Positions 23,387 to 58,329 of a stretch of DNA of 64,000 nt are shown here, in pieces (positions within the stretch are counted from its first letter, which is position 1; each line of letters opens with the position of its first letter). A program made the translations under genes and the position numbers. Under the pieces are notes generated by a model. That model was not told the origin of the DNA and ran no database searches. It worked only from the letters and a program-made list of their open reading frames with translations. The DNA is from Alligator mississippiensis (taxonomy: Eukaryota > Chordata > Crocodylia > Alligatoridae), in the NCBI RefSeq assembly GCF_030867095.1, contig NC_081831.1:21862001-21926000 (forward strand). The letters run 5' to 3'.

Positions 23387-26300
23387 CTCCAGGTGGACTA
23401 GTAAGAGTTAGATTCAGGAGCTTTGTTGACTCCTGAATATAGTCCAAACCCAGAGTTTTCCTGCTGTTTCCACAAAAAGCCTCAAAGCAGCAAGTCATTA
23501 AAAAGATTTCCACCAAATACAAAGCAAAAAAGTCCCATCTTGGAAATACATATTTGTTCAGAGTCCCTCATTTAGTAACAGGAAAAAAACCTGTAAACAG
23601 TCACATAAATAGTAGTGTTTAGATGAGGATTGGTGCCAAAATGATTTCCAAGGGACAGAATATTTATCATATTGCAGTTGACTATGAGTGAGTCTTTGTA
23701 GTGGGTGAAATGACATGCAGCCCTCCAAAGAACTGCAATTGGCTTTTATGCCCAATTGGGCCTTTAATAAGCTGTGCACATTCCTCCCAAAGGACCCTGC
23801 AAACTAGCCTGACCTCATCCTGCTGGGCTGCAGCTGTTGTACAGTGTTAGAGAGCAATAAGAGTCCCTTCTTACAAGTGCTTTCACACAGGTGTCCTTCA
23901 TAGAGGTAAGAAAGCTGTCTCTGTTAGTGTCCTTATTAGAAGATGTGCTGATACTGTAAAGGCTTGTATTGTCTCTGTATTTTTACTTGGTTTGTTTAAA
24001 GTTATCCTGACAGTCAAACTTTTGGGGGGAAGTATAGTTAGGATCTGGCTAACTTTTATCAGCCAGACACTTCCCTCAGAGTCTCCTGCATCAGAGACTG
24101 CCAGTGCTTTATTTGTCCCAGTGGAGTTTGAGTTTGAATAATGATGGCAAAATGCAAAAATTCAGCTCATGATTTAGTCTCCTCCTTCAAAATATGTTTC
24201 CCTTCCTTCAACCAAAATAGTAACTAAAAAGAAAGGGGGGACGTCCCACTCCTGTGAAAACAAGCATCTGAGTGACAGCTATCACTCATTTAAGAGCGGC
24301 TTGAGTCTTTAATAAGGTTTTTCTTCCTGACTAATTTAACCTGTAGAAATCCAGCAGATTTTAAGATGTATGAAACACACAAGGCAGAATGAAATCAGGA
24401 GGTATAGAAGCTAGGGGTTGGAAGGTGATGTTTTCAGATAAGACTTGAAAAGACATGGCAAATCAGTAAGTTGGAGGAGATACAGCAAGGATTCTAGCAT
24501 GTGCAGAGACCAGCCACATAGCACTTGAAAACAGTGGTAGAAGGGGGAATAAATGGTATGTATAGACTATACATAATCAAAAGGGATCTTAGACGCTTAA
24601 ATATACTGTTTGTGTTCACTTTCCACCTTCCCTTGTTGAAAACACAAAACTTCATCCAATTATGTGGTGTCATGACTTGCATGTTTATATTAGATTTCCC
24701 ATTCGTCTTACTATATGCCTAACTAAATACTTTGCAGGAAAGGTTATGATGTTATCTGCCAATATATTAACTTTCTCTGGGCAACTTAGAGTCTCCAGAT
24801 TTAATTTTCTCATTGCACGATAAATGAGATGCCATCGGGTGCATGTGAGTTCTGTCTTTACTGTCATACAGGATTCATCACTCACTGAACCTGTGCCAGT
24901 TCTTTCACCTCAGATGTCTTGGCTCAGTGCACAGTGCAACAGTACTGGCTGTAAAGCTAGCATCCCTCACTCTATTCTGTTCAAGATTTCTAAAATCAGT
25001 GTGAAAGTGGCTTTGAAAGCTCATCATCTTTCATCAAATTTCTTCCGATGAAGAAATCTCTCTGGAGTTTGAACTTGGCCAGCATTGTATTGTTCTAGAT
25101 GTCAGAGGTGCATGTAACTATTACAGACTTATTGAGCGTTGGGTGGGAGGAAAGAGAGATCTAGGAACTATTTTTAAGGGATCAAATATGGGACATATGA
25201 GGACACACAGCTTGATCAAAGATAGGCTGCATGGCTCCAAGAATGAGAGGTCATGGCTTACTAGCTAGTTGGAATTCCTTAAGCAAGTTGCTGCCAAAAG
25301 TAACATGGGGCAAGTGTATTCTGAAAGGACCTGACACACTGGAGATTAATATTGAAGGTTCTGTGGAAGTTTCATTTATTGGAATTGAAACTGGATTAAG
25401 GGGTGAAGATGAGTGAAGAGAAGTGGAATTGTTAACAAGGGGAAGTTATTTATGTATACCCCCAAAACCTTCCAAAGAATTGGGGGAAAATGTCCATTTT
25501 GTAGTGACCACTTCGGCATCAAGTAACTGAGAATAACTACAAGCCTGTCATCTAATTTTAATAAGTAAAGAATAATTGGTTTAAGTGAAGGGAAACAATT
25601 AATGTTTAAGGCTAGTAAGGAGATGGACACAGGTTAGAGGATTATGAGTTCAGTAAACAATGGACATCAAGGTTTGGAGGGGGGGGGGTTCTGGCTTTGG
25701 ACATGCATTGATGTAGCTGCAAAACCTGGCTTCTTTCTGCCATGGAAAGTGCATGTAGAAAAGAGGTAATACAGGAAAGAAAGGTCACATCAGTTATTCC
25801 CTGTGGTATTTCCATGAGAAGCTTTCCATTGTGTCCTTTAAATCATCCTGAGGGGGAATATTTGTTTTGGCCAATACAAACATTTTTATAAAAAGCACAA
25901 TGGTAGTATCCAAGAGCAGCCGGGTTTCCTGAATATGGGTCGTCTGGGGATTGCAGTCAGTCATTTAATAGTCATTCTTATGCACAGCTTGTGGCTGTGG
26001 GTTAGCAGTGAGCAGGATACTTGAGGGCTGTCTATGCTGCTACATAGAATGTGCCCCAGCCCAATAGCCTAGCTTTAAATGGACTTTTTCACAAAGTTTG
26101 GCTCTAGCCCCTCCAGATCTTGTGATCATGGTGGGAGGGAAGCTTAAGTATAGTGTCACAGTTGTGAGATAGTAGCAGAGATTGTGAACCAGGATCAATG
26201 TTTTCTGACTTGGAGAATTACATTTAGGCACCTAGAGCTATGTTTAGGGATCTGCTTGGTAAATCAGTGGTCTCAGTGGCAGCTTCCATTGAGGAAGCTG

Positions 26301-29300
26301 GGAGTTCAGCATCCATGAAAATTGGGCTGCTCAAGTAAGTGCTTACACATAGATTTGGGTACGTGACATTAGGAATGTGAGCTGGAAAATACTGGCTTCA
26401 GGTGTTATATGGGCTGTCCGGTTATTAAAATGCCTGATTCCTATATACACTGCCACGCTGTCAGAGAGGTTCAAAGAGATTCTACTATGAAGCAGATCAT
26501 ATACTGCCTCTTGTAAAGAGCAGTGTTTTTGGTTGATCTCCCTACACTTCTGTAGCTTGCTGTGTCCCTGGCCATTCAGTAGTAGTTATTGTGAGTAAAT
26601 AAATCCTATGGGAACGTCTCTTTTGCTGGACCACAGGCAGTTCTCATACTTCTGGCATAAGCAAACTCCAACTATTGGGACATACGAGGAGATTTTTCCT
26701 GGGGCAGTTTATCCTGCAATGGGCAGTGCAAGGTGTCTGGCATCTTCTGAATGAATTGATAGTAGTTACAATCAGAGATTGGGCTAACTGGGCCCCTGAT
26801 CAGATCTAGTCTGGAGATTCTGTTACTGCATCTTCAGAGACCTCGCTACTAGGCTGCTGGCTGCTTTTGAATTTCAGAACTAGGATGCTCAGATACAAAG
26901 CTGATGGTGTAGTATAAAACACGTGACAGTACTACTGCAGATGGGTCCTTGACAGTCCTCAAGTTAAGGTAGGAACTGTGATACTTACCCTGTAGTAAGT
27001 ACAACAAGAGGGTGGAGACTGGAATCTATTAGTGTGTTCTTTGAAAATCAGCCATGTGAGTAAACTGTTTACTGACATGCTTTACTTGGTCAAAGTTGTT
27101 TTTTGAAATGTCTTGTCCTTTCTTGCATGCTGCAGCACAACTCATTAAGTGAGGTTGTTTTAATAGGCCTAAGTTTTTTGTTTGGCGGTTGGGTATGTAA
27201 ATGCATCTTTCTCTTTATAAATCTAGCTTTTTTATTAAAGTATATACCACACATTGTAAATAAATCAGACCAATGAGAATGCACATCTCCAGTTTACATT
27301 CATTTAAACGTACATTCAGTTTGGATGACTAAGCTGTGTCTGTGTCAAATGGAGCCTATGTTTTTTTTAAAAAGCATGCAAAATAAGAATGCTCAAGTAC
27401 TGATATGTTAAATAACAAAATAATATACCACATGGCAAGCATGAAGTGCAGAAGACCACTGGTCTACTCTGTTCATGTTACATCTTCAAACTTTACTCAA
27501 AATATCAAGTTGTATCTTTGCATCATTCTCTGCTGACAGTTCCTAATGAAGCCAGCAAAACTTAAGAGTGTTTAGTATCTCCGACTATCAGGTCATTTTT
27601 GTTTAGATGTCTAATTTTATGCACTCAGGTTATGGCCTTATATTTTCCAGGTTTTTAAATTAGTTTTATAAGAAGGTAAGGTAAACAATGAAAACTAGTA
27701 ATAAAATGTAATTAGCTTTTCCTTGGGAATTTGCAAAGTCCACACTACATCCTCTGGCCTTTTAAATATTGAGATTTTGGGACAGATCCAGAGGCCAGGA
27801 ACTGTTTTCTAATGAGCAGATCCCATTGCAGAAAGCTTCTTGACTTCTTTGCTAAAAGCTACTCTCTCTCTATAGCTTGGGGTAGTTTCGGCCTTTGCTT
27901 GGCAATGCCTGCCTATCAGGCAGCAGAATAAATGTTGGAGCCTTCTGGTAGTTTACAAGCATCTTTTTAAACATTCCTTTGACCTTAGTATCTGTTCCTT
28001 TGACCGCTAACACCTGCTGTTTGCATCATCACCATAGCATCCAGCAGGGCTAGGGAAGAAATTCTTTTGCAAATGATGCCTGACACTGACTTCTTGATGA
28101 AAAGGGTTCCTTTGTGGACAATGCAACCAGCCCTTCCTGCCCCACCCAGACAGGGAGGATTTCAGGTATGACACAGCAGAGAGGACTGGTAATTTTACAG
28201 TGACCAGAGCAGTGTTACAGAAGGTGCCAGATAGATGTGATGTGGCAAGGAGGATCTCGGATTTGCCCACATTTCCAACAAGAAGAAAATCACACTTTAG
28301 TGTTGCAGACTTATCAGCTAATAAGTTTGGCCTCTTTAATGAAGCCTGTAGATGGTAAGCATAGAGCCCTGCACTGGCTTCAATGTAGTATACATCTAAG
28401 CAGGAACATAAGGAAACATCCAATTGTCCCTTGTCATTGTGGACTGTGTGGTTCATCTTCCTTGCTTGCCCTCTAGCGCTTGTTCTCTCCACTTAAAATA
28501 GCAGTTAGCAATATTAGCTCAAAATTCACTGAGAACAAGAAGTGGAATTTGGCACGTGTTACACCAAGAGGTTTCTGTAAATGGCTCTAACACCATAAAA
28601 TCCCTTTTGTCTAGGCCTTGGTGTTCTGGAAAATTAAAGGGAAACAAAATTATGGGAAGTGGGGATTCACCCGCTCCCTTGGATAGGCATTTGCACAAAG
28701 TATTTCTCAAGTCAGAATGGTAGTACTTCAAAGCCCAGAAAAAAGTAGTACCATGAAAGCACAGCACAGCACCTTAGCACAGGGAGGACCTGGAAATCCC
28801 AGTGGCTGGATGTTTAGCTGTGCCCCATAGGCACCTACTACTGGTCTTGTCTCTCTCTCTCTTCTTTCTTGGGTTTCTGTGCCTCTGGTGCCTCCTCAGC
28901 TCTGATGATTTTTCTCTCTTTTTTGTGGCCCTTTGGACTGTTCAGAGAAGTCACCTTCTTTATTGCAGAGACTTGGAGTTCAGACAAGATACATTCCAGT
29001 GGCTTATGTTTTTGCCAGGAAATTTTAGAGGGTGCAGTGAGGTTGTTAGTGTCAGAAACTCAAAAGAAATAAAACCACCTAGCTGTAAATATTGAGCTCA
29101 AAGCCCAGGGCAAGACCCAGAAGTATTTTATAAATTTTTGTGCTGGAAACAATAGTGGAAAATGTGCATTACCAGTGAGTCTCTAGAAAAGCATCAGTGC
29201 TGCCACAAATGCCCACTGGGTGGTGTCCCATCTCAGTGACAGTCCTACTATACTTTAAGAAATCTAAAGAAGGCTGGTCTATGGGGGGAGCCTGAAATAT

Positions 29301-29639
29301 TGATGGAGAGGCCAAAGGGCACTTAACAAATATGGAGGAGCCTGTGATTCACTGATATTTACCCCCTTGTCATTGTCTAGCACCTGAGCATCTTGGACTT
29401 AATGTTCCTAAATAAATGGTTCAGTTTCTCCTGTCTCCTGGGAATTTGCTTTATATTGTGCTTGTCAATGAGTGTGGAAAATCTTACAGCAGAATCACTG
29501 TTAGTGTCAGACAGCAGTACCGAATATTTGGTAAGCCACTCTGCACGTAAGATAGTGCATGTCCACTAGGAGGCATTCAAGAATAGTGTTTCATTTATTG
29601 GTTTGTGACACTCTTGCTATGTAAAGTATTTACACTTGA

Positions 29640-29762
29640 GACCTGCAGTTAGTTGTGTTAGTCTGAAGCCAAGTAGAAGTCAAGGTAAATGTCACCTTCT
29701 AGAACAGTAGATGTGTACAGTACATGCTTTTGTGGGCTGAAGCTCACTTCATGAGATTCTCT
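29640..29762 (-). repeat. Reptile interspersed repeat, inverted copy
   Basis: GTTGTGTTAGTCTGAAGCC, later GCTTTTGTGGGCTGAAGCTC and ACTTCATGAGATTCT, is the inverse layout of the repeat at 31025-31165. Confidence 0.6.
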
Positions 29763-31024
29763 TTACACTTGTTCAAAGTGTCTACAATTCTCCCATCAGG
29801 CTGATGTCTTTATATTTGCTTTTGATTCTTCAGCTACTTGAAAAAGATGTAAATACCTCTAGGAGGTGCCCTGATTATCTTATTACTCTGAAATGCAGCT
29901 CTGGGCCTCCCCTGTCAGAGGCTGTCTGGCCACTACAGAGGCTGAAATTCTCTTCTACATCACAGGAGTGTCTGTCTCCAAATAAAGTAAGTGGCAAGAA
30001 ACTCAGACTGCAACAAGGGTAAAATACAAATTCCACCCTCCAAAATTAGCCAGTGTTGAAAACTGCTGTCTGTCTAGGTAAACAGGCTCAGCTGGGTTCA
30101 GCATCCTTTGTCCTTGTCTGCATTAGACCTTGTCCCTAAAGCTTCCCAACAGTGTACTAGCATTGATGCAGCTCCCTGTTGGAAATGTGCATACAGAGCA
30201 GGTGCTAGCTGTGACTATTCTCTTCAGTGAAGTGAATAGACTTTTGGTGTAAGAACATATTTTTGCAAACTGCATGGACAAAATGGCATGTGCCTCTGCG
30301 GGAGGCACTGTTACATCACCAGTTATTGAATGCAGCAGATTCTGTATTGTGTATGGGGCCTGGAACATTATCCCAGAGCAGAAGTTCTAATCTGTCAGCC
30401 TGCCTGCTGTTCATCTCACTCCTGACTCATAATGTTAATAATACTCACATACTTCTAACACAAAAACCTAGGAAATGTTATCTTGATGACTTGATCTACA
30501 TCAAGTACACATACAGAACATGATCTAGTATCAGCGAATATCGGACACATTTATGACAATGCATCATCTAAACATAAATCATCTCCTTGGATACAGTAAG
30601 AAACTATTTTTCATAATTTTTCCATTAAACAGATTTTTTATTTTTTTTTAGAAAAAATGTATTGCCCACCCCCCAAGCTGCCAGCTTCTATCATAAATGT
30701 TATTATCTGTGTGTTGAGATTATTGTAAAATTCTGCAATGGAAGCCAAAAAGGAGACAGAGATAAGTAAGCTTGTATTTAATTTTTTAAACTTGTGGCAA
30801 CTTGTAGAATAATTCAGTTGGTGATCTGCTGCTTCTTGTTTGGACCTCAGAAGTGCTGCAGGAAAGGGTTGTGTCTCGCGTGCACTCACAGCTGGAAGGG
30901 TGAAGCCCAGAACTTGGATCATCTTAATGATGGCAAGGAATACTGGGAATAAGGGCCAGTATGTGAAGATTGAGGGAGGCAAGTGCCTAGTACCCATCAG
31001 CTCTTTCTAATGAAGGTGAAGTGA

Positions 31025-31165
31025 TCTGATTAAGTGATGGATCTGATGAAGTGAGGTCAGGATCACAAGAGTTAATGCTCTTATCACATCTCTGATTTAG
31101 TTAGTCTACAAGGTACAAATCTACCCTGTTTTCTGTCTGATTTAAGACTAATACAGCTAGCTACC
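31025..31165 (+). repeat. Reptile interspersed repeat (tRNA-SINE-like tail type)
   Basis: ATCTGATGAAGTGAGGTCAG, then TAGTTAGTCTACAAGGTACA, AATCTACCCTGTTTTCTG and GACTAATACAGCTAGCTACC. The block order is that of a repeat common in turtles and crocodilians (CTGACGAAGTGGG...GTTAGTCTCTAAGGTGC...GACTAACACGGCTAC). Related pieces are at 3110-3165 and, inverted, 29640-29762. Confidence 0.6.
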
Positions 31166-31879
31166 TCTTTCTTTCTAATGGACATCTCTGGTGTCTGACT
31201 AGGTCTGGCCAGACTGTGCGCCTGCTGAGTCTTGTACACCAGACTTGCTGCTGCAGGATAAGCCTGGCTTCATTTAGGTGCTAACTTAGCTCTGGCCCAG
31301 TTTCTGTATGGGCAAGTGTTTTTGGCCAGCCTTGAGTCAGCTGGAGACAGGTGAAGGAGATGTTCAGATATCATATTGATAAGGACAGATGATAGAATGA
31401 GTATAGCTGATGCTGGCTGGTGAGATAAAAATTAAGACCTCTGCAGGGGAGTGTCTTGTTATGAAAATAGATGAGCAGTGATGGTCCAATAGTGAAAGTA
31501 CCAGTTCCATCCATTGATCATTGGAGCTCCCCTTGTGTACAGTCAGAATCCAGAAGTGTCTTGGGCTTGGAGAATCCTGAAATTGTTTTAAAAGGGCAGA
31601 TATACATTTCTAAGCCTCCTAAGCATTTATCTTCCCTTCCATCCAGATACAGCCATTTGCTGTTGCATGGGGATTTCAGCAAGACCCATGGGTGGGGCAG
31701 GTTTGCCTAGTCTGGATCAATAGTTTGAGATCAAGGAGAAAATGTTATAGTATTTTTTATAAAACTAACCAACTTCTTCCTCTTTGGAAGAACGGAATCC
31801 TTTGTACTTCTACAGTGCGTTTCAGATAAGGGTTAGATCATTTTATACTTGTTTGTGAAGTGCCACCATCTTTCTGTTT

Positions 31880-31985
31880 GAACAGTAAGAGTTACTGTCC
31901 ATTTTACTGACACACAGTGGTGCGAAGCAAATCAGCGTGACTAGAGAATAAAACTGAGGACCTGCCTCCTAGTCCCTGCTGAATC
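31880..31985 (-). repeat. MIR-like SINE fragment
   Basis: CTGTCCATTTTACTGACACA, later AAAACTGAGGACCTGCCTCC and TAGTCCCTGCT, resembles a MIR in reverse orientation. Diverged. Confidence 0.45.
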
Positions 31986-33699
31986 AGTACATCATACTCC
32001 CTCTCTGAATTGAGCTAGAAGCTAGGAATCCTGACAAGGGGCAGCAGTTACATGCACAGATAGTCTCTGTTTCATGCACACGCATGTGTGTACACATATC
32101 AAGATACTTAGACATGTATACATATCCATGTAATAGGACTAGATGCATACAAATGCAGTATATTATTTGGTCAGATAAACTCTGAGAGAAGCAATTTGTG
32201 GGGTCAGTGAGGATAGTTTTCCTTCTGAGACTGCTGCATGTTTTCTAGATGGAACCCATCAGTTCTAAGAATTGGAAAAGCAGTGATCAGTGGCCTGGTA
32301 GGTAATCTAATACCATCACCATGCAAATATTTATTCAGGCTGCAGCCCTTGCTATGGCTGTTTATGGAGATAAGGTATGGTTCACAGGTGGGGATGAATC
32401 TGCTTGCAGATTTATGGCTCCATGGGCTTTTCTTTAGCACACACACTTGCCAATCAGCTTCAAGTCTTGGCTTCAATTTCTATTTTTTTTTTTGTGCTGA
32501 CAGGAGAGGATTCACTTGCTAATTATACCCCACTCTATTTCCTATCAAAATACACAGGTCGATTTATCAGAGGACTGGAGACAGCTCTCCAAGCTCCATT
32601 GGCTGCATCAGCAAGAACTTTTGCAATACAATTTAATTTCTTGTCATCTTTTAATTCAGCTCCTTCCCCCCACAGGCATCCTGTGAATGAGAAAAGATGG
32701 TTTATTAATCATTTTTACCAAAAGGTTGAAAAATATGGCATTTTCTCAAGCCATGTTTCTTGCACTTTTATTATGTCATTCCACACTCCCACAGCATTTA
32801 AAGAGGAATGGGGTCATCTGTGCTCAGCCCTTTGACATGGGAAGATTGGCTCCTTTTTTATGAAAACCTGTCAAATGTAAATGTTCTGAGCTAGATTCTG
32901 CCTATCAATTAACTTCCTCAAGAGGTAAACTGGAGTAGCAGAGATGGGATCTGGCTCACAGCTTGTATGAAAGATATGATGAATAAAATAAGAATCTCAG
33001 AATTATGAATGTTTAACTTTATACAACTGAGACAAAGGTTTGTTGCCTTGTCATCTCCAGTGGTATTACTTTCAGTGTGAAAAGCTAAATAAATACCTAC
33101 ATCTTTACAGGACTGGGGCATTAAATTATATTATAATAATGCAAGAAATGGAAGTTTCTAAAGAGAGCCTGCAAAAAAGGAAGGTTTTCTCTGCTGACAC
33201 ACTGAAAGAATGCTGTTTGAATCATGCAGGCTAAATACTTTTGACCTAACCTAGCTGTTAAAGGTGGCTCTTAGCTCCAGTTAGGACGTAAGTGGGCTTT
33301 GATTGTCCCTGGACCCTGTGAAACAGACTGCTACAGAGGAGGTCTTGCAGGGAAACCCTAGAAATGTTCCAGCTTAGCTAGAGATTCATGTTTTACTTTG
33401 GTTATGAATAATGCCAATCCCTGTGACACATGTAATTTGGGATCATAAATATCATGTGCTATATATATACGCTGGGCTCCTCTTCTTACACTAACTTTAT
33501 GGTCAGTGTATTTCCATAGATTTCAGTGAAGTTGCTGGTGATTTACATTAGCCTAAGTGTGGGGAGAATCAGATCTTGGTTTGAAGTAGGGTTGATACAT
33601 TGCCTGCTTGCAAATGTAGTATCTGCATACTGCTGTGTTTGAAGATAATATGGAGAATAGCTTGTGTTTTTATAGCACCTCTTACTGAAGGATCTCAAC

Positions 33700-33835
33700 C
33701 CACTTGGAAACCAGGACAAAATACCGTTCTTCCTTATTCTCCAAATAATTTGTCACTTGTAAATCAGTGGTGGAGCTGGGACCAGACCCCACATTTCCTA
33801 AGTCCCAATCCTGTGCTCTGGCTTTTAGACAGCCC
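33700..33835 (-). repeat. Possible MIR-like SINE fragment
   Basis: TGTAAATCAGTGGTGGAGCT, then GGGACCAGACC and TCCTGTGCTCTGGC, resembles the reverse of the MIR 5' half. Confidence 0.4.
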
Positions 33836-35096
33836 CTCTCTGGAAGCCTGTATTGGGTTATACGTATAGACAGTGCTGCGGGGACGAGTGCGCGTGTCAA
33901 TATTCACAGTGGAACAGCTCCCATTTTGTAGAATCAGAGGGAAACATTTTTAAAATGATGCCCTGGAGGAAAATGAGTGCGTGACTCTCTGTGAGAAACT
34001 GCTTGGGTTTCCCTAATGTTGCTTGGAAAATGTGCCCCGAAGAATAAACCCTGGCAGTAGCTGGCTGCTGCTGATTGTTACTGGGGCTTGGGGACTCACA
34101 GTGCTTATCTCTGCCTCCTCTCCTCTTCCCAGCTTCCTCCTTCTGTCTCTCAGCTTCATCTTTCCTTCTCCTAGTGAGGAAACTGATCCTGTCATTTTTT
34201 TCAAACAAGCCGTCTCTTCCCTGGGACCTGCAGTAAGAGCCGCTTTTTCCATCTCTGGAAACATACGTAAATACGTTCCCAGTGTGGATGTATAATTAAA
34301 ATGCTGCTAAAACAAGCTCAGCAGGACAGTGCAGATTCCTGGGACATGTCCCGAGATGGAAATAAGAAAAGATAATGAGGGCGTTGGAAAATCACGCTAG
34401 AAACCTATTCCACGGTTCGTTTTAACTGTCTCTGCTCCGCTTACGACCGGGGTTTGGTGACAGCGGGACGTTTCACTTAGTCCACGCAGCGCCGGGATGA
34501 CGCCTCTTGGCGCGGCCTCCCTCCAGGACCAGCTGTAGCCGTGCAGCTCCCTGCGTTCACGTAGGGAAGCACCTGCTTATGCCTCGCGCACATGCAACAC
34601 CTGACGGCGGTGCAGCCCCTGCGGGCACTCCCGAGCCGCAGGATTGAATCCAGCGACCTCCAAAGGGCTGCCGGCGGCTGCGGGGCCCCACTTCGGAGAA
34701 CGGGCTGCTCTTCTGGCACGTACGGCTGGAGGCAGGCACCCCACGGCCTCACAGGTGCCAGAGCCGGGACGTAGCCCTGCTCCGCAGGCCGCGCAGCCTG
34801 GACGGGCCCGCTGGGGGAGGCGCGAGAGACGCAGTGTCAGGGGATGGGTTCAACCATCAGCGCGGGAGCGGGGCTCGAACCAGCACAGCCGCCCGTGACC
34901 GCCGGCCGGGGCGCTGGGGGCGGAAGACCCCTCTCGGCCGCCGTCCGCCGCGGGGGGCGGGGCCCGGGTGAGGGGGCGGGGCCGGGGCGCGGAGGGGGCG
35001 GGGCCACGTCGCGCGGGGCGGGGCGGGGCCTGCTGGGCGCTGGGCCCTGTTGTGCGCCAGGCGCTCGGGCCGCCGGTGCCGCTCCGCCCGCCCGCT

Positions 35097-56159
<21,063 letters not shown>

Positions 56160-56890
56160 GTTTTTAGGACCGATTGATGAGAGGAAAGAGGTCATTAGTG
56201 TAATTTGTCAATGTTGCTTTTGCCAATATTATAGTTTGTACAACTTGACACACAGCTAATTACCTCAAAACCCTGGAACCAATAGAAGAAGATTGTGATT
56301 TCAATGATACCTCTCTACCTCTCAGCCTCACACAGTTGAGTTCTTGATTCTGCCCATTGGGATGTGAAATTGTTTTAAAAGAACTTGCTTCATTTTCCTA
56401 ACCAAATTCATTTTTTAAATATCAATTTTATGGTAAGAATCTGAAAAATCTCTCTTCTTCTAGGACTTGGCATTTGTCTCAAGTTTTCCAGTTTAAAAAA
56501 ATTGACTTATTTTAATTTCCATAAAATTTTTTTACTATGAAACTTCTGTTCTAGTTGATAGATACTAACAATTAAACCCCCTGTATTTGTAATTGTATGC
56601 GTTCTCTGTATTGTAATTTTGTATAGGAAAATAAGCTTTTCTTAACTCAAGTTCATTCTGAACTAATTAACCAGAACAGAACACTGCTTTACCAAAACTT
56701 TCATTGGACTTTGCTCTTGAATAGGAACTTCCATCTTTTGTGTCATTTCATATAGTTCGAATTTAATGTCTAGTGTAAACTCTGACTTCCCTGTGAATAG
56801 ATTTTTGTGCATTTACGAAATGTTAAGACAAAGTCCATCATTTTCAGTTGAAATTTTATCAAAGATAATAAACTTCCAAAGCCTTTTTCC
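56160..56890 (+). other. PBX4: PBX4 3' untranslated region
   Basis: AT-rich sequence follows the PBX4 stop at 56157-56159. The best poly(A) signal is AATAAA at 56867-56872, which would give a 3' UTR of about 0.7 kb. No open frame of note. Confidence 0.6.
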
Positions 56891-57101
56891 TTCCTGCCTT
56901 TTTATCAGCCTTTCCTTAAACTCCTAGGGGCTTACAAATTAGTAGCAGGTAATTTTGCAGCTGTTTCAAGAGTCAGGAAACCATCATATGTGTGTCATAA
57001 GAACAGTAGAAGTGCTGTGCTTCATCAGATCAATGGTCCATCTAGCCCAGTTGTAGGAGTGGATGCTGGGGGGGAGAGTGTTGAACCAGGTAGCTCTAGA
57101 A

Positions 57102-57241
57102 CAAGTAGTTTTCACCCTTATTCAAAGGGATCCACAAATGAAAAACGTACTTCTGATTTGATCATAGTTGTCTTTCACAGACCCTTTAGATGCAGTCTGT
57201 GTACTTCCAGGGGTTTGTGAACCACAGGTTGAAAACCACTG
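57102..57241 (+). mobile_element. 140-bp hAT MITE downstream of PBX4
   Basis: Ends are CAAGTAGTTTTCACCC and GGTTGAAAACCACTG, with flanks CTCTAGAA and TTCTAGAG. Both fit the hAT preferred target nTCTAGAn. It abuts a second hAT element that begins nine bases later. Confidence 0.75.
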
Positions 57242-57249
57242 TTCTAGAG

Positions 57250-57559
57250 CAGTGTTTCTCAGCCTGTGGGTTGTGACCCAAAAGTGGGTTGCAAAAATCT
57301 GAATTGTGAACAAACTTTAAAAATGGATTATCCTTTTAAAGGAGAAAAATATGGGGAAACTGACTTTTCCCTTGCAGGCCATCAGACTTCCAGCCTGCAG
57401 GGGGCTGCTTGGGGCTCACCCTGCCCTACACCCTAGCGTGCTGGGGGGGGGGGGGGGGGGAGGGGAGGGGCTGCAGGTCAGGAGTGAGGGACACTGGTTC
57501 AGGACTGGCTGTAGTTGTTTACAAATGGGTCCAGGTACAAAAGAGTTTGAGAACCACTG
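57250..57559 (+). mobile_element. 310-bp hAT element next to the previous MITE
   Basis: Ends are CAGTGTTTCTCAGCC and GTTTGAGAACCACTG, with flanks TTCTAGAG (57242-57249) and CTCTAGGG (57560-57567). It is the same family as 1622-1945 in inverted orientation. It contains a long G run (about 57441-57460) that is likely hard to sequence. Confidence 0.82.
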
Positions 57560-58329
57560 CTCTAGGGCGATCTTTCTTCAACACCTCCTTCGCCTCTACC
57601 ATATATTGGTTTAGAGATGTCAAAGGAAACATCCCTAAGCTGTTCTGATTAGCAGCCATAAATCAACGCATCAATCCATCAAGCATGGATGTATCCAGTC
57701 CCTCTGTGCATTGGGCTCTGCTGCCCTGAGGGCAAAGCCTTCCTGAAGTGAACGGTGTTGCATAAAAAAGAAAAAATAATCTCCTTCATTTTAAACCTGC
57801 CCCCAGTGCTCGCAGGTTGGGAGTGGAAGAGCAACAGTGCTAGCACCTGCAAGGGCAGTTGTTCCTGGGGAAGCAGCTGCTCTCCTTCCCTGGCCCTGGC
57901 CCATCTCTGCCCCTCTGCGCTGCTGTTCCTGCGGAGCTGCCAGAGTTGTGAGGCTTCCTGGTCTTTCCAGAGCGGTTCCAGTGAGTTTGCAGCCTGGCAC
58001 TGTAGGTCAGCATGGTCAGGTCTTAAATACGAAATAATCATATTGGAGGCTCAAAACTATTGCATTTGCTAAAAAAAAGTGTACATTGGAATCGTATCCA
58101 AATAAGTAGTCTTATTTACTGCTCACTGTCTCTGTCTAAAGCTGAGGCATTTCTTTATTTCGAGGCCAGCAAGGTAAGAAAGTGCTGAAGCAAACCCAGA
58201 AGTAGGTTAAGACTCCCTGAGAGTGACTGGAGTTTGCTGCATCAGTGAGCTGCCTCCAAACGTATTGTACAATGTGAGCACTTTTATTGTTTGTGCATCG
58301 TACAAGGGTTGAAATGATCGTACACCTGG

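Larger units (their letters stand above)
23387..34779 (+). other. Gene-free intergenic stretch between LPAR2 and PBX4
   Basis: About 11 kb of AT-rich DNA with scattered old repeats (29640-29762, 31025-31165, 31880-31985, 33700-33835). The open frames are short (up to 161 codons at 28007-28492, minus) and none resembles a known protein. GC content rises from about 34.4 kb toward the PBX4 CpG island. Confidence 0.5.
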
